A program made the position numbers and the translations under genes. The notes below the pieces were generated by a model. The model was not told the origin of the DNA. It did not search any database and saw nothing but the letters and a program-made list of their open reading frames with translations. This document shows, piece after piece, positions 23,108 through 37,012 of a DNA stretch of 64,000 nucleotides; the stretch's first letter is position 1; every line of letters begins with the position of its first letter. The stretch comes from Symsagittifera roscoffensis (lineage: Eukaryota > Xenacoelomorpha > Acoela > Convolutidae), in assembly GCF_963678635.1 (NCBI RefSeq), contig NC_087068.1, positions 23,872,697-23,936,696 on the forward strand. The letters are read 5' to 3'.

Positions 23108-24398
23108 TGTAATATAAACTGTTTTGCGAAATTCGGAACCAAAGTTTCACCCCAACAGGTTGTCCTTTTGCTGAAACAGGTCAGATCGCATGAACCTACC
23201 GCATGAACCTACTGAATCTGGTCTAATGATTATCTATCTTTACTTTCTGATCTGTAGTTTGAGTCAATGCATCAAAAAACAATGTCAAAAGTGAACTGAG
23301 TTATCGTAATTTTTGGCAGAAGCCAACCATTATTTGACTTGCAGAGTCAGAGATCAAAATCAGCTCCAATCGAAACCTCAAAGCTAACTCTGATTCAAAT
23401 TAAAAAAATTTATATTCCATCCTAGGCTTACACTTCATGCAATACCACCGCCTTCGACAATTTCTTTGGAAAACAGAATTTATTTTGATTTTTAATTTCC
23501 TAACATCTTTCATTATTGTTCAAAAAATTGCGACAGCTAGAATTAAATAAGCTCGAATTTGCTTTGTGCCTGGATATTTGGTAAATCAGAATATAATTTG
23601 GAGGACTAATTCGACTTTGAGGCTCTATTCCACCCCTATCCCCTGCACTCAGAACTTTTGCTTGCTATTATGGCAAAGCGTATGATAAGAAGCTCTCAGA
23701 TATGAAAATCAAATATATTCACAGTATTTATATTTCAAATAGTTATTGCCTTAGAGCAATGGTAAAATAGTTTTTGAAGATCGAAAATGAAATCTGTGGG
23801 AAATGCGAGGGGGGCGTGAAAAAGAGCCTCTTTTTGGTTTTTAATTTTTGGTCGAGTTTCCAGAATCTGGGATGATCACTGAGATGATGATGAAAATTCT
23901 GAAGTTTGCCAGAAAAACATATTTGGTAAGATCGTTTCGTTCATTATTCTTTTATCATTTTATCTTGACTTTCGACATATTAGTTAATTGTTTTATTATC
24001 AAACCCTCATCATAATTCAATAAAAAGGCTAACTTCATGCCAGCTGTTTGTCGTCATATTCAGCCAACAGCATTTAAGTTTTTTGAGTGCAAGAGTCTAA
24101 TTCACGTAAATTGTTTGCTCACATTGCCCGATTGTTTAAAAAAGTGACATGCTGACTGATTAGACAATGACGGACTTATTTGGTCTTCAAACTTTTTCGA
24201 GTAAAACTATTTATTCCACCACAAAATTGATACTCATGTGAAAGAAGTAGAGAAACTAGAGCCGCAGTCATTTGCTGAACAATCAGCATTAAATTTTCAG
24301 TCCTCCACTTTCTCCACAAAAAAAAATAAAGAATAGAAAAAATGCACGTTTGTTTAAGTATACCTTTCTAAAAATACGAATAGCGCCAATGGAAGCTT
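23108..24398. other. Non-genic stretch
   Basis: I see no gene, repeat or RNA in this stretch; reading frames are short and base composition is uniform AT-rich. Confidence 0.4.
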
Positions 24399-24403
24399 CA
24401 ACA

Positions 24404-24747
24404 TGTTAAAAAATTAGGATAAAACCGTCGATTGGTTAAATCGGTTGAACTTTAATTAAGACTAGTTTAAGACTGGTTGGTTTAAGATTCCAACAATTTA
24501 GTTGAAGGCTTTTATCTAAGACTAGATTAAAAGATTAAGGCTAACTAGGCTAAGCTAAGAGATAAGTAAAAAAGTTGAATTAAGAATTAGTTGCACAGAA
24601 TTGGTTACGTATCAAACATGAGATAATGATCAGTCTCCCAATCTACCAAAAGCCGTAACGCTTTTGGCAGGTATTTAAATTAGCATGGTCATAACTGAGT
24701 ATAACTTAAAGGTTAAAATATCGACAAAAAAGATATCACATTTGACA
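24404..24747 (-). repeat. 3' LTR of the small LTR element
   Basis: On the plus strand it starts TGTTAAAAAATTAGG and ends ATTTGACA. It matches 25727-26069 with scattered substitutions, for example in the TTAAGATTCC region, so the insertion is not brand new. Confidence 0.85.
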
Positions 24748-25260
24748 TTCCCCGCGAAAATTGAGCTATAGCATATACTTTCGGCACGCAAAAAAATGTT
24801 CTGGCTCAGGGATGGAGTAGCGGGTACAACTGGCCAGAAAGGCCCCACATTAGAACCCAATGGTCAAGATGTTAGCACCTGAATGGTAAGATGCTAACTT
24901 TATCCCACGATAGCACCCGGTGGGTGAAATAATGATTTTGCCGTACATAGTTGTACTGCGCTGTTAAGGACTCAAAGTTTATAGCTAAAGCGACTAAGAG
25001 TACTATTCCAGTTTGTAGCGTACTAATCCAGCCGAAGGGTTATCTTTTCGACCAGAATTTCATCACAATGGTACTAAAACTCATATCGAGAACGGTACTA
25101 AATTTACTGAAAGTTACTGAATAAAAGTTTTCCGAAAGTTTTAGTTTTAATGTGTGATGTTACTAATCCTCAAATGGGGTCTAAGCGGCATCCCGGTTTG
25201 CGGCTCAATTGACTGTCCGCCTCCTCAGTTCGTCAAGCGTCAATGGTCGTCCTAGGCGTT

Positions 25261-25560
25261 CTATCGCAGAAACGATAGCAGGGTATTTAGCCAGTCTGGA
25301 TCGAATACAATTGGTGTAGGTGTTGGCTCAATTGATTCGGAGGGTAGAACCGATAGGTGGAATTGTGCCGTACGAACTTCAGGGCTGAATTGAACCTTCC
25401 TGGGTGAGATACTTTGTGAGGGTGATACGGGAGACTTTACACCACTTAACTGCACAGATCTTCCTTCTGATAGGTAGACTGTCGTTGGATGCGATGTCGA
25501 AGATGTTGTCGGGGGGGGGGGGGTGGTTAGTTCTACCACATCAGTTTGGTGGCTTTCCAA
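25261..25560 (-). pseudogene. Possible gag fragment in the small LTR element
   Basis: A 99-codon frame on the coding strand of the element, starting at a TTG (no ATG at the edge). It is Pro/Ser/Thr-rich with a C run encoding PPPP, and ends with FDPDWLNTLLSFLR. The position between the primer binding site and the 3' LTR fits a leftover gag N-terminus, but no capsid or knuckle motif is present. Confidence 0.3.
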
Positions 25561-25710
25561 TTCGATAGTGATCGCTTCAATCGTTGAGCAATAAGGGGAT
25601 TGTGGACTCGATGACGTGCGTGTTCATCTGGCCTCTCGTCAGATTTGTCTACTAGGCTGGTAAACACTCTCTCTCCCAGCATCGTCGGAGGTTGTCTAGA
25701 TCGCATCTAA

Positions 25711-25726
25711 CCGTCTGACTGCGCCA
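25711..25726 (-). other. Primer binding site, tRNA-Ser type
   Basis: Directly adjoining the 5' LTR, the minus strand reads TGGCGCAGTCAGACGG. The first ten bases are complementary to a tRNA 3' end of the form GACTGCG plus CCA, which is that of animal tRNA-Ser. It primes minus-strand cDNA synthesis in LTR retroelements. Confidence 0.6.
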
Positions 25727-26069
25727 TGTTAAAAAATTAGGATAAAACCGTCGATTGGTTAAATCGGTTGAACTTAAACTAAGACTAGTTTAAGACTGGT
25801 TGATTTAAGAATCCTATAATTTAGTTGTAGGCTTTTATCTAAGACTAGGTTAAAAGACTAAGGCTAACTAGGCTGAGCTAAGAGATAAGAAAAAAGGTTG
25901 AATTAGGAATTAGTTGCACAGAATTGGTCACGTATCAAACATGAGATAATGATCAGTCTCCCGATCTACCAAAAGCCGTTGCGCTTTTGGTAGGTATTTA
26001 AATTAGCATGGTCATAACTGAGTATAAATTAAAGGTTAAAATGTCGACAATAAGATATCACACTTGACA
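25727..26069 (-). repeat. 5' LTR of the small LTR element
   Basis: 343 bp, TG...CA ends, partner of 24404-24747. It lies beside the primer binding site on the minus strand, which makes it the 5' LTR. Confidence 0.85.
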
Positions 26070-28735
26070 CAACATGATACCAAAATTGAATCGTTGGCTC
26101 ATTTCCAGTTTTCCAAACCTAATATAATTACATCGCAGAAAAAATTAAATATACATATCAGCACTTTGCGATAAAATTACAAAATTTTGTTCCACTGTTG
26201 ATGCCGATAAATTTTAAGGCAGTGTGGACAGGATTTTTATTATCAAATAACAGAACCAACATTATTGCTCGTATATCAGGGCAAAGCTCTGAATTTTCCG
26301 CCGATTTTGCCCCTTAATCCATATCAAATAGTTTGTGTGAAAACAATACTGAAATTCTATAAATTTTGGAAAGAGTTTCAAAGACCAAGTATGAAAATTT
26401 GAATCATTTGAAATTGATACGATCAATTAGCTATAGCAACAATTCAAGGTGGAACAATTTTATAGTGCGGGATAACTTGCCACGAATAAATGATTCGTTT
26501 TACGCTTTCAACATTATGAATTAAAATGTTCCAACCGCACAAAAATTAGTCCACAGCCTGGCCGAATTGGCAATTCTCAAGCCCCCAGAACTTTGCAAAA
26601 ATGATTGCAAGTAAAATATTTATATTTTTTACCTTTGATTTCATGAAATTGATATCTTCAATGGGGTATAAAAAACTTTGTTGAAAAATATTAATTGGAT
26701 CGGTGAAAAGTGACTGAAAAACAAAAAACCACACCGAGCATAAATATTCCAATTTCATCAAAAATCGGAACAATAAGTTAAAACTGAACGACGAAAGAAA
26801 CAGAGCAATTATACTTTTTTTGTATAACTCGTAACTCTACGCAGCTTTGCTTTCAAGTGAAAGTAATTCAATATGTATTGATTTCATTTTGTATTATTGC
26901 ACGACCCTTTTCCATCCCCCCGCCCCCGCATTTGAATTTCAGTTTTGAAGAACTATTTAAGCATTGTCTTAACGTATTAAAAACTTGCATGGTAAAAACC
27001 TACTTTTGTGAACTAAGTGAACAAATTTGTTCTCAATAATCTTTATAGTAACATCACTCATTTAAGCAAAGTAACAGCTAGTACAACTGAAGCGGATATT
27101 TTGAAATGTGGGAGGGAGGAAAGGAGCGTAAAGCACTTTCGATATAAAGAATGTTGGTTTTCTAGAGTCAAATGCAAAAAATTGACAAAGTGTGTGGCTA
27201 TATTGCTTTGCTACTGAGCGGACAATATAGGTGTTACGCCCATACGTGTTACACCCACCACTACTCCTAACTTTCAGTAACAGTTTGAAAAACTAATTTT
27301 TATTGTCATAATGCAACCAGACTTAAAGTGGTGAACAAAATAACAATTGTGGACTTATTAAGCCGTTATCAAGCCAACTTTTTTCATAAATTTGTTTTCA
27401 TTTCTTATAAAATCTTATGAAATCAAAAAAATATTACCGCACAAGTGACGTTTTTAGGTCTTTTTTAGTTTAGTCCGCTTTTTAATTATAGCCCTCAATT
27501 CAAGAATCAGATATCAAGAATGCTCGTATATCAGGGCAAAGCCCTGAATGTTCCGACTGTCCATTAAATCATAACAAAAAATTTTGAGAAAAGAGAAAAT
27601 TGAAAACTATTCACTTTAGTCAAAATCAAAGTGTAAAGTTTGAGTTGTAAATAATTAATACGGCCACCAATTAGCTAGCCTCAATTCCATTTCGAACGCT
27701 TTTAATGTGCGGGAAATTTTGCCACGCATAAATATTTTACAGTACGCTCTCAGCATTATGAAAAACTCTCCAAAGCGCATAATTTATTCCAGAACATAGA
27801 AAATTTGGCAATTTTCAAACCCCCAGAACTTTGAAAAAAAAATGCAAGTGAAATAATTTTTTTTACATTTGATTTCAAGAAGTTGATATCTTCAAAACTG
27901 TTTGCTAAAAACTGTATTTTTGATTGCCCAAAAGTGACTGAAAAAAACCACACCGAGCATAAATGTTCCGTTTTCTTCAAAAATCGGAACAATAAAAAGA
28001 AACTGAACGACGAAACAAACAGAGCAATTTTACTTTTTTCGTATAACTCGTAACTCTATGCAGCTTTGCATGCATTTCAAAATATTTCAATTTGTATTGA
28101 TTTTATTTTGTTTTATTGCACGACCCTTGTCCACCCCCGCCCCCACATTTGAATTTCAGCTTTGAAAAACTATTTAAGCATTGTCTTAACGTATTAAAAA
28201 CTTGCATGGTAAAAACTTAGTTTTGTGAACTAAGTGAACAAATTTGTTCTCCATAATTTATGAAGTAACATCATTCATTTAGGCAAAGTAACAGGTAATA
28301 AAACTGAAGCGGATATTTTGAAATGTAGGAGAGAGGAAAGGAGCCTAAAGCACTTTCGATCTAAAAAAAGTTGGTTTTCTAGAGTCAAATGCAAAAGTTT
28401 GACAAAGTGTATGGCTAATTTGTTTTGCTACTGAGCGGGCAAGATAGGTGTAACGCCCATAGGTATAACACCCACCACCACGCCTTATTTTCAGTTACAT
28501 TTTGAAAAACTAATTTTTTTTGTCATAATGCAACCAAACTTAAAGTGGCGAACAAAATAACAAATACGAACTTATTAAGCTGTTATCAAGCCTACTTTTT
28601 TCATAAATTTTTTTCATTTCTTATAAAATCTTATGAAATCAAAAAAATTTTACCGCACAAGTGACGTTTTTAGGTCTTTTTTAGTTTAGTCCGCTTTTTA
28701 ATTATAGCCCTCAATTCAAGAATCAGATATCAAGA

Positions 28736-31700
28736 GTGCTCGTATAACAGGGCAAAACCCTGAAAGTTCCGACTGTCCAATAAATCATAAAGAAAACTTA
28801 TGAGAAAAGAGAAAGTTGAAAAGCTATACATTTTAGTCAAAATCAAAGTGTAAAATTTGAGTCGTACATAAGTAATACGGCCGCCAATTAGCTAGCCTCA
28901 ATTCCATTTCGAACGACTTTGTTGTGCGGGAAATATTGCCACCTATAAATATTTTGCGTTACGCTCTCAGCATTATGAAAAAATTCTTCAAAGCGCGCAT
29001 AACTTATTCCAGAACATGGAAAACTTGGAAATTTTCATACCTCCAAAAAATTGAAAAAGAAAATTGCAAGTAAAATATTTTTTTTTACATTTGATTTCAA
29101 GAAGTTGATATCTTCAATCGAGTGTAAAAAGTTTTTGCTAAAACTCTTTTTTTCGTTGCCGAAAAGTGACTGATTGAAAAAAAACCACACTGAGCATAAA
29201 TATTCCGTTTTGTTCAAAAATCGGAACAATAAATATAACCTGAACGACGAAATAAACAGAGCAATTATATTTTTTTCGTATAACTCGTAAATCTATGCAG
29301 CTTTGCATGCATGTCAAAGTATTGCAATTTGTATTGATTTCGTTTTATATTATTGCACGACCCTTGTCCACCCCCGCCCCCACATTTGAATTTCAGCTTT
29401 GAAAAACTATTTAAGCATTGTCTTAACGTATTAAAAACTTGCATGGTAAAAACTTAGTTTTGTGAACTAAGTGAACAAATTTGTTCTCCATAATTTATGA
29501 AGTAACATCATTCATTTACGCAAAGTAACAGGTAATACAACTGAATTGGATATTTCGAAATGTGGGAGAGAGGAAAGGAGCCTACAGCACTTTCGATATA
29601 AAGAATGTTGGTTTTCCTGAGTCAAATACAAAAGTTTGTCAAAGTGTGTGGCTATATTGTTTTGCTACTGAGCGGACAATATAGGTGTAACGCCCATACG
29701 TGTAACACCCACCACTACTCCTAACTTTCAGTTACAGTTTGAAAAACTAGTTTTAATTGTCATAATACAACCAAACTTAAAGTGGTGAACAAAATAACAA
29801 TTGTGGACCTATTAAGCCGTTATCAAGCCAACTTTTTTCATAAACTTATTTTCATTTCTGATAAAATCTTATGAAATCAATAAAATATCACCGCACAAGT
29901 GACATTTTTTTAGGACTTCTTTAGTTTAGTCCGCCTTTTAATTATAGCCCTCAATTCAAGAATCAGATATCAAGAGTGCTCGTATAACAGGGCAAAACCC
30001 TGAAAGTTGCGACTGTCCAATAAATCATAACGAAAATTTTTGAGAAAAGAGAAAATTGAAAAGCTATTCATTTTAGTCAAAATCAAAGTGTAAATTTTGA
30101 GTTGTAAATAATTAATACGGCCACCAATTAGCTAGCCTCAATTCCATTTCGAACGCTTATAATGTGCCGGAAATTTTGCCACGCATAAATATTTTACAGT
30201 ACGCTCTCAGCATTATAAAAAACTCTCCAAAGCGCATAATTTATTCCAGAACATAGAAAATTTGGCAATTTTCAAATCCCCAGAACTTTGAAAAAAAATG
30301 CAAGTGAAATAATTTTTTTTACATTTGATTTCAAGAAGTTGATATCTTCAAAACTTTTTGCTAAAAACTCTATTTTTGATTGCCCAAAAGTGACTGAAAA
30401 AACCACACCGAGCATAAATGTTCCGTTTTCTTCAAAAATCGGAACAATAAAAAGAAACTGAACGACGAAACAAACAGAGCAATTTTACTTTTTTCGTATA
30501 ACTCGTAACTCTATGCAGCTTTGCATGCATTTCAAAATATTTCAATTTGTATTGATTTTATTTTGTTTTATTGCACGACCCTTGTCCACCCCCGCCCCCA
30601 CATTTGAATTTCAGCTTTGAAAAACTATTTAAGCATTGTCTTAACGTATTAAAAACTTGCATGGTAAAAACTTAGTTTTGTGAACTAAGTGAACAAATTT
30701 GTTCTCCATAATTTATGAAGTAACATCATTCATTTAGGCAAAGTAACAGGTAATAAAACTGAAGCGGATATTTTGAAATGTAGGAGAGAGGAAAGGAGCC
30801 TAAAGCACTTTCGATCTAAAAAAAGTTGGTTTTCTAGAGTCAAATGCAAAAGTTTGACAAAGTGTATGGCTAATTTGTTTTGCTACTGAGCGGGCAAGAT
30901 AGGTGTAACGCCCATAGGTATAACACCCACCACCACGCCTTATTTTCAGTTACATTTTGAAAAACTAATTTTTTTTGTCATAATGCAACCAAACTTAAAG
31001 TGGCGAACAAAATAACAAATACGAACTTATTAAGCTGTTATCAAGCCTACTTTTTTCATAAATTTTTTTCATTTCTTATAAAATCTTATGAAATCAAAAA
31101 TTTTTTACCGCACAAGTGACGTTTTTAGGTCTTTTTTAGTTTAGTCCGCTTTTTAATTATAGCCCTCAATTCAAGAATCAGATATCAAGAGTGCTCGTAT
31201 AACAGGGCAAAACCCTGAAAGTTCCGACTGTCCAATAAATCATAAAGAAAACTTATGAGAAAAGAGAAAGTTGAAAAGCTATACATTTTAGTCAAAATCA
31301 AAGTGTAAAATTTGAGTCGTACATAAGTAATACGGCCGCCAATTAGCTAGCCTCAATTCCATTTCGAACGACTTTGTTGTGCGGGAAATATTGCCACCTA
31401 TAAATATTTTGCGTTACGCTCTCAGCATTATGAAAAAATTCTTCAAAGCGCGCATAACTTATTCCAGAACATGGAAAACTTGGAAATTTTCATACCTCCA
31501 AAAAATTGAAAAAGAAAATTGCAAGTAAAATATTTTTTTTTACATTTGATTTCAAGAAGTTGATATCTTCAATCGAGTGTAAAAAGTTTTTGCTAAAACT
31601 CTTTTTTTCGTTGCCGAAAAGTGACTGATTGAAAAAAAACCACACTGAGCATAAATATTCCGTTTTGTTCAAAAATCGGAACAATAAATATAACCTGAAC

Positions 31701-34700
31701 GACGAAATAAACAGAGCAATTATACTTTTTTCGTATAACTCGTAAATCTATGCAGCTTTGCATGCATGTCAAAGTATTGCAATTTGTATTGATTTCGTTT
31801 TATATTATTGCACGACCCTTGTCCACCCCCGCCCCCACATTTGAATTTCAGCTTTGAAAAACTATTTAAGCATTGTCTTAACGTATTAAAAACTTGCATG
31901 GTAAAAACTTAGTTTTGTGAACTAAGTGAACAAATTTGTTCTCCATAATTTATGAAGTAACATCATTCATTTATGCAAAGTAACAGGTAATACAACTGAA
32001 TTGGATATTTCGAAATGTGGGAGAGAGGAAAGGAGCCTACAGCACTTTCGATATAAAGAATGTTGGTTTTCCTGAGTCAAATACAAAAGTTTGTCAAAGT
32101 GTGTGGCTATATTGTTTTGCTACTGAGCGGACAATATAGGTGTAACGCCCATACGTGTAACACCCACCACTACTCCTAACTTTCAGTTACAGTTTGAAAA
32201 ACTAGTTTTAATTGTCATAATACAACCAAACTTAAAGTGGTGAACAAAATAACAATTGTGGACCTATTAAGCCGTTATCAAGCCAACTTTTTTCATAAAC
32301 TTATTTTCATTTCTGATAAAATCTTATGAAATCAATAAAATATCACCGCACAAGTGACATTTTTTTAGGACTTCTTTAGTTTAGTCCGCCTTTTAATTAT
32401 AGCCCTCAATTCAAGAATCAGATATCAAGAGTGCTCGTATAACAGGGCAAAACCCTGAAAGTTGCGACTGTCCAATAAATCATAACGAAAATTTTTGAGA
32501 AAAGAGAAAATTGAAAAGCTATTCATTTTAGTCAAAATCAAAGTGTAAATTTTGAGTTGTAAATAATTAATACGGCCACCAATTAGCTAGCCTCAATTCC
32601 ATTTCGAACGCTTTTAATGTGCCGGAAATTTTGCCACGCATAAATATTTTACAGTACGCTCTCAGCATTATGAAAACTCTCCAAAGCGCATAATTTATTC
32701 CAGAACATAGAAAATTTGGCAATTTTCAAACCCCCAGAACTTTGAAAAAAAATGCAAGTGAAATAATTTTTTTTACATTTGATTTCAAGAAGTTGATATC
32801 TTCAAAACTTTTTGCTAAAAACTCTATTTTTGATTGCCCAAAAGTGACTGAAAAAAACCACACCGAGCATAAATGTTCCGTTTTCTTCAAAAATCGGAAC
32901 AATAAAAAGAAACTGAACGACGAAACAAACAGAGCAATTTTACTTTTTTCGTATAACTCGTAACTCTATGCAGCTTTGCATGCATTTCAAAATATTTCAA
33001 TTTGTATTGATTTTATTTTGTTTTATTGCACGACCCTTGTCCACCCCCGCCCCCACATTTGAATTTCAGCTTTGAAAAACTATTTAAGCATTGTCTTAAC
33101 GTATTAAAAACTTGCATGGTAAAAACTTAGTTTTGTGAACTAAGTGAACAAATTTGTTCTCCATAATTTATGAAGTAACATCATTCATTTAGGCAAAGTA
33201 ACAGGTAATAAAACTGAAGCGGATATTTTGAAATGTAGGAGAGAGGAAAGAAGCCTAAAGCACTTTCGATCTAAAAAAAGTTGGTTTTCTAGAGTCAAAT
33301 GCAAAAGTTTGACAAAGTGTATGGCTAATTGGTTTTGCTACTGAGCGGGCAAGATAGGTGTAACGCCCATAGGTATAACACCCACCACCACGCCTTATTT
33401 TCAGTTACATTTTGAAAAACTAATTTTTTTTGTCATAATGCAACCAAACTTAAAGTGGCGAACAAAATAACATATACGAACTTATTAAGCTGTTATCAAG
33501 CCTACTTTTTTCATAAATTTTTTTCATTTCTTATAAAATCTTATGAAATCAAAAAAATTTTACCGCACAAGTGACGTTTTTAGGTCTTTTTTAGTTTAGT
33601 CCGCTTTTTAATTATAGCCCTCAATTCAAGAATCAGATATCAAGAGTGCTCGTATAACAGGGCAAAACCCTGAAAGTTCCGACTGTCCAATAAATCATAA
33701 AGAAAACTTATGAGAAAAGAGAAAGTTGAAAAGCTATACATTTTAGTCAAAATCAAAGTGTAAAATTTGAGTCGTACATAAGTAATACGGCCGCCAATTA
33801 GCTAGCCTCAATTCCATTTCGAACGACTTTGTTGTGCGGGAAATATTGCCACCTATAAATATTTTGCGTTACGCTCTCAGCATTATGAAAAAATTCTTCA
33901 AAGCGCGCATAACTTATTCCAGAACATGGAAAACTTGGAAATTTTCATACCTCCAAAAAATTGAAAAAGAAAATTGCAAGTAAAATATTTTTTTTTACAT
34001 TTGATTTCAAGAAGTTGATATCTTCAATCGAGTGTAAAAAGTTTTTGCTAAAACTCTTTTTTTCGTTGCCGAAAAGTGACTGATTGAAAAAAAACCACAC
34101 TGAGCATAAATATTCCGTTTTGTTCAAAAATCGGAACAATAAATATAACCTGAACGACGAAATAAACAGAGCAATTATACTTTTTTCGTATAACTCGTAA
34201 ATCTATGCAGCTTTGCATGCATGTCAAAGTATTGTAATTTGTATTGATTTCGTTTTATATTATTGCACGACCCTTGTCCACCCCCGCCCCCACATTTGAA
34301 TTTCAGCTTTGAAAAACTATTTAAGCATTGTCTTAACGTATTAAAAACTTGCATGGTAAAAACTTAGTTTTGTGAACTAAGTGAACAAATTTGTTCTCCA
34401 TAATTTATGAAGTAACATCATTCATTTATGCAAAGTAACAGGTAATACAACTGAATTGGATATTTCGAAATGTGGGAGAGAGGAAAGGAGCCTACAGCAC
34501 TTTCGATATAAAGAATGTTGGTTTTCCTGAGTCAAATACAAAAGTTTGTCAAAGTGTGTGGCTATATTGTTTTGCTACTGAGCGGACAATATAGGTGTAA
34601 CGCCCATACGTGTAACACCCACCACTACTCCTAACTTTCAGTTACAGTTTGAAAAACTAGTTTTAATTGTCATAATACAACCAAACTTAAAGTGGTGAAC

Positions 34701-36096
34701 AAAATAACAATTGTGGACCTATTAAGCCGTTATCAAGCCAACTTTTTTCATAAACTTATTTTCATTTCTGATAAAATCTTATGAAATCAATAAAATATCA
34801 CCGCACAAGTGACATTTTTTTAGGACTTCTTTAGTTTAGTCCGCCTTTTAATTATAGCCCTCAATTCAAGAATCAGATATCAAGAGTGCTCGTATAACAG
34901 GGCAAAACCCTGAAAGTTGCGACTGTCCAATAAATCATAACGAAAATTTTTGAGAAAAGAGAAAATTGAAAAGCTATTCATTTTAGTCAAAATCAAAGTG
35001 TAAATTTTGAGTTGTAAATAATTAATACGGCCACCAATTAGCTAGCCTCAATTCCATTTCGAACGCTTTTAATGTGCCGGAAATTTTGCCACGCATAAAT
35101 ATTTTACAGTACGCTCTCAGCATTATGAAAAACTCTCCAAAGCGCATAATTTATTCCAGAACATAGAAAATTTGGCAATTTTCAAACCCCCAGAACTTTG
35201 AAAAAAAATGCAAGTGAAATAATTTTTTTTACATTTGATTTCAAGAAGTTGATATCTTCAAAACTTTTTGCTAAAAACTCTATTTTTGATTGCCCAAAAG
35301 TGACTGAAAAAAACCACACCGAGCATAAATGTTCCGTTTTCTTCAAAAATCGGAACAATAAAAAGAAACTGAACGACGAAACAAACAGAGCAATTTTACT
35401 TTTTTCGTATAACTCGTAACTCTATGCAGCTTTGCATGCATTTCAAAATATTTCAATTTGTATTGATTTTATTTTGTTTTATTGCACGACCCTTTTCCAC
35501 CCCGCCCCCACAATTGAATTTCAGCTTTGAAGAACTATTTAAGCATTGTCTTAACGCGTTAAAATCTTGCTTGGTAAAATCTTAGTTTTGTGAACTAAGT
35601 GAACAAATTTGTTCTCCATAATTTATGTAGAAACATCACTAATTTAGGCAAAGTAACAGGTAATAAAACTGAAGCGGATATTTTGAAATGTAGGAGAGAG
35701 GAAAGGAGCCTAAAGCACTTTCGATCTAAAAAAAGTTGGTTTTCTAGAGTCAAATGCAAAAGTTTGACAAAGTGTATGGCTAATTTGTTTTGCTACTGAG
35801 CGGGCAAGATAGGTGTAACGCCCATAGGTATAACACCCACCACTACGCCTTATTTTCAGTTACATTTTTGAAAAACTAATTTTTTTTGTCATAATGCAAC
35901 CAAACTTAAAGTGGCGAACAAAATAACAAATACGAACTTATTAAGCTGTTATCAAGCCTACTTTTTTCATGATTTTTTTTTCATTTCTTATAAAATCTTA
36001 TGAAATCAAAAAAATTGACAAGTGACGTTTTTAGGTCTTTTTTAGTTTAGTCCGCTTTTTAATTATAGCCCTCAATTCAAGAATCAGATATGAAGA
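28736..36096. repeat. 2455-bp dimeric higher-order repeat, three copies
   Basis: Alternating monomers of about 1214 and 1241 bp form a dimer; dimers start at about 28736, 31190 and 33645 and are almost identical to each other (only occasional substitutions, such as one T/C near 29271 versus 31722 and one C/T near 29519 versus 31974), while the two monomers inside a dimer clearly differ. This is the signature of recent amplification of a two-monomer block. Confidence 0.85.
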
Positions 36097-37012
36097 GTGC
36101 TCGTATAACAGGGCAAAACCCTGAAAGTTCCGACTGTCCAATAAATCATAACGAAAATTTTTGAGAAAAGAGAAAATTGAAAAGCTATTCATTTTAGTCA
36201 AAATCAAAGTGTAAATTTTGAGTTGTAAATAATTAATACGGCCACCAATTAGCTAGCCTCAATTCCATTTCGAACGCTTTTAATGTGCCGGAAATTTTGC
36301 CACGCATAAATATTTTACAGTACGCTCTCAGCATTATGAAAAACTCTCCAAAGCGCATAATTTATTCCAGAACATAGAAAATTTGGCAATTTTCAAACCC
36401 CCAGAACTTTGAAAAAAAATGCAAGTGAAATAATTTTTTTTACATTTGATTTCAAGAAGTTGATATCTTCAAAACTTTTTGCTAAAAACTCTATTTTTGA
36501 TTGCCCAAAAGTGACTGAAAAAAACCACACCGAGCATAAATGTTCCGTTTTCTTCAAAAATCGGAACAATAAAAAGAAACTGAACGACGAAACAAACAGA
36601 GCAATTTTACTTTTTTCGTATAACTCGTAACTCTATGCAGCTTTGCATGCATTTCAAAATATTTCAATTTGTATTGATTTTATTTTGTTTTATTGCACGA
36701 CCCTTTTCCACCCCGCCCCCACAATTGAATTTCAGCTTTGAAGAACTATTTAAGCATTGTCTTAACGTATTAAAAACTTGCATGGTAAAAACTTAGTTTT
36801 GTGAACTAAGTGAACAAATTTGTTCTCCATAATTTATGAAGTAACATCATTCATTTATGCAAAGTAACAGGTAATACAACTGAATTGGATATTTCGAAAT
36901 GTGGGAGAGAGGAAAGGAGCCTACAGCACTTTCGATATAAAGAATGTTGGTTTTCCTGAGTCAAATACAAAAGTTTGTCAAAGTGTGTGGCTCCTTTTGA
37001 TGAAACAAATTG

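Larger units (their letters stand above)
24404..26069 (-). mobile_element. Small non-autonomous LTR element (TRIM/LARD-like)
   Basis: Two LTRs of about 344 bp enclose 979 bp. Both LTRs have TG...CA ends and the whole is flanked by the direct repeat CAACA (24399-24403 and 26070-26074), a perfect 5-bp target duplication. Orientation is minus: next to the right-hand LTR the minus strand reads TGGCGCAGTCAGACGG, a primer binding site, and next to the left-hand LTR it reads GCGGGGAA, a short purine tract. No pol is present, so it depends on enzymes from elsewhere. Confidence 0.85.

Noticed and set aside
28700-36700. Recurring short frames (64-73 codons) that look like a gene family
   Set aside because: They recur exactly with the satellite period on both strands and shift with the unit; they are by-products of the repeat.
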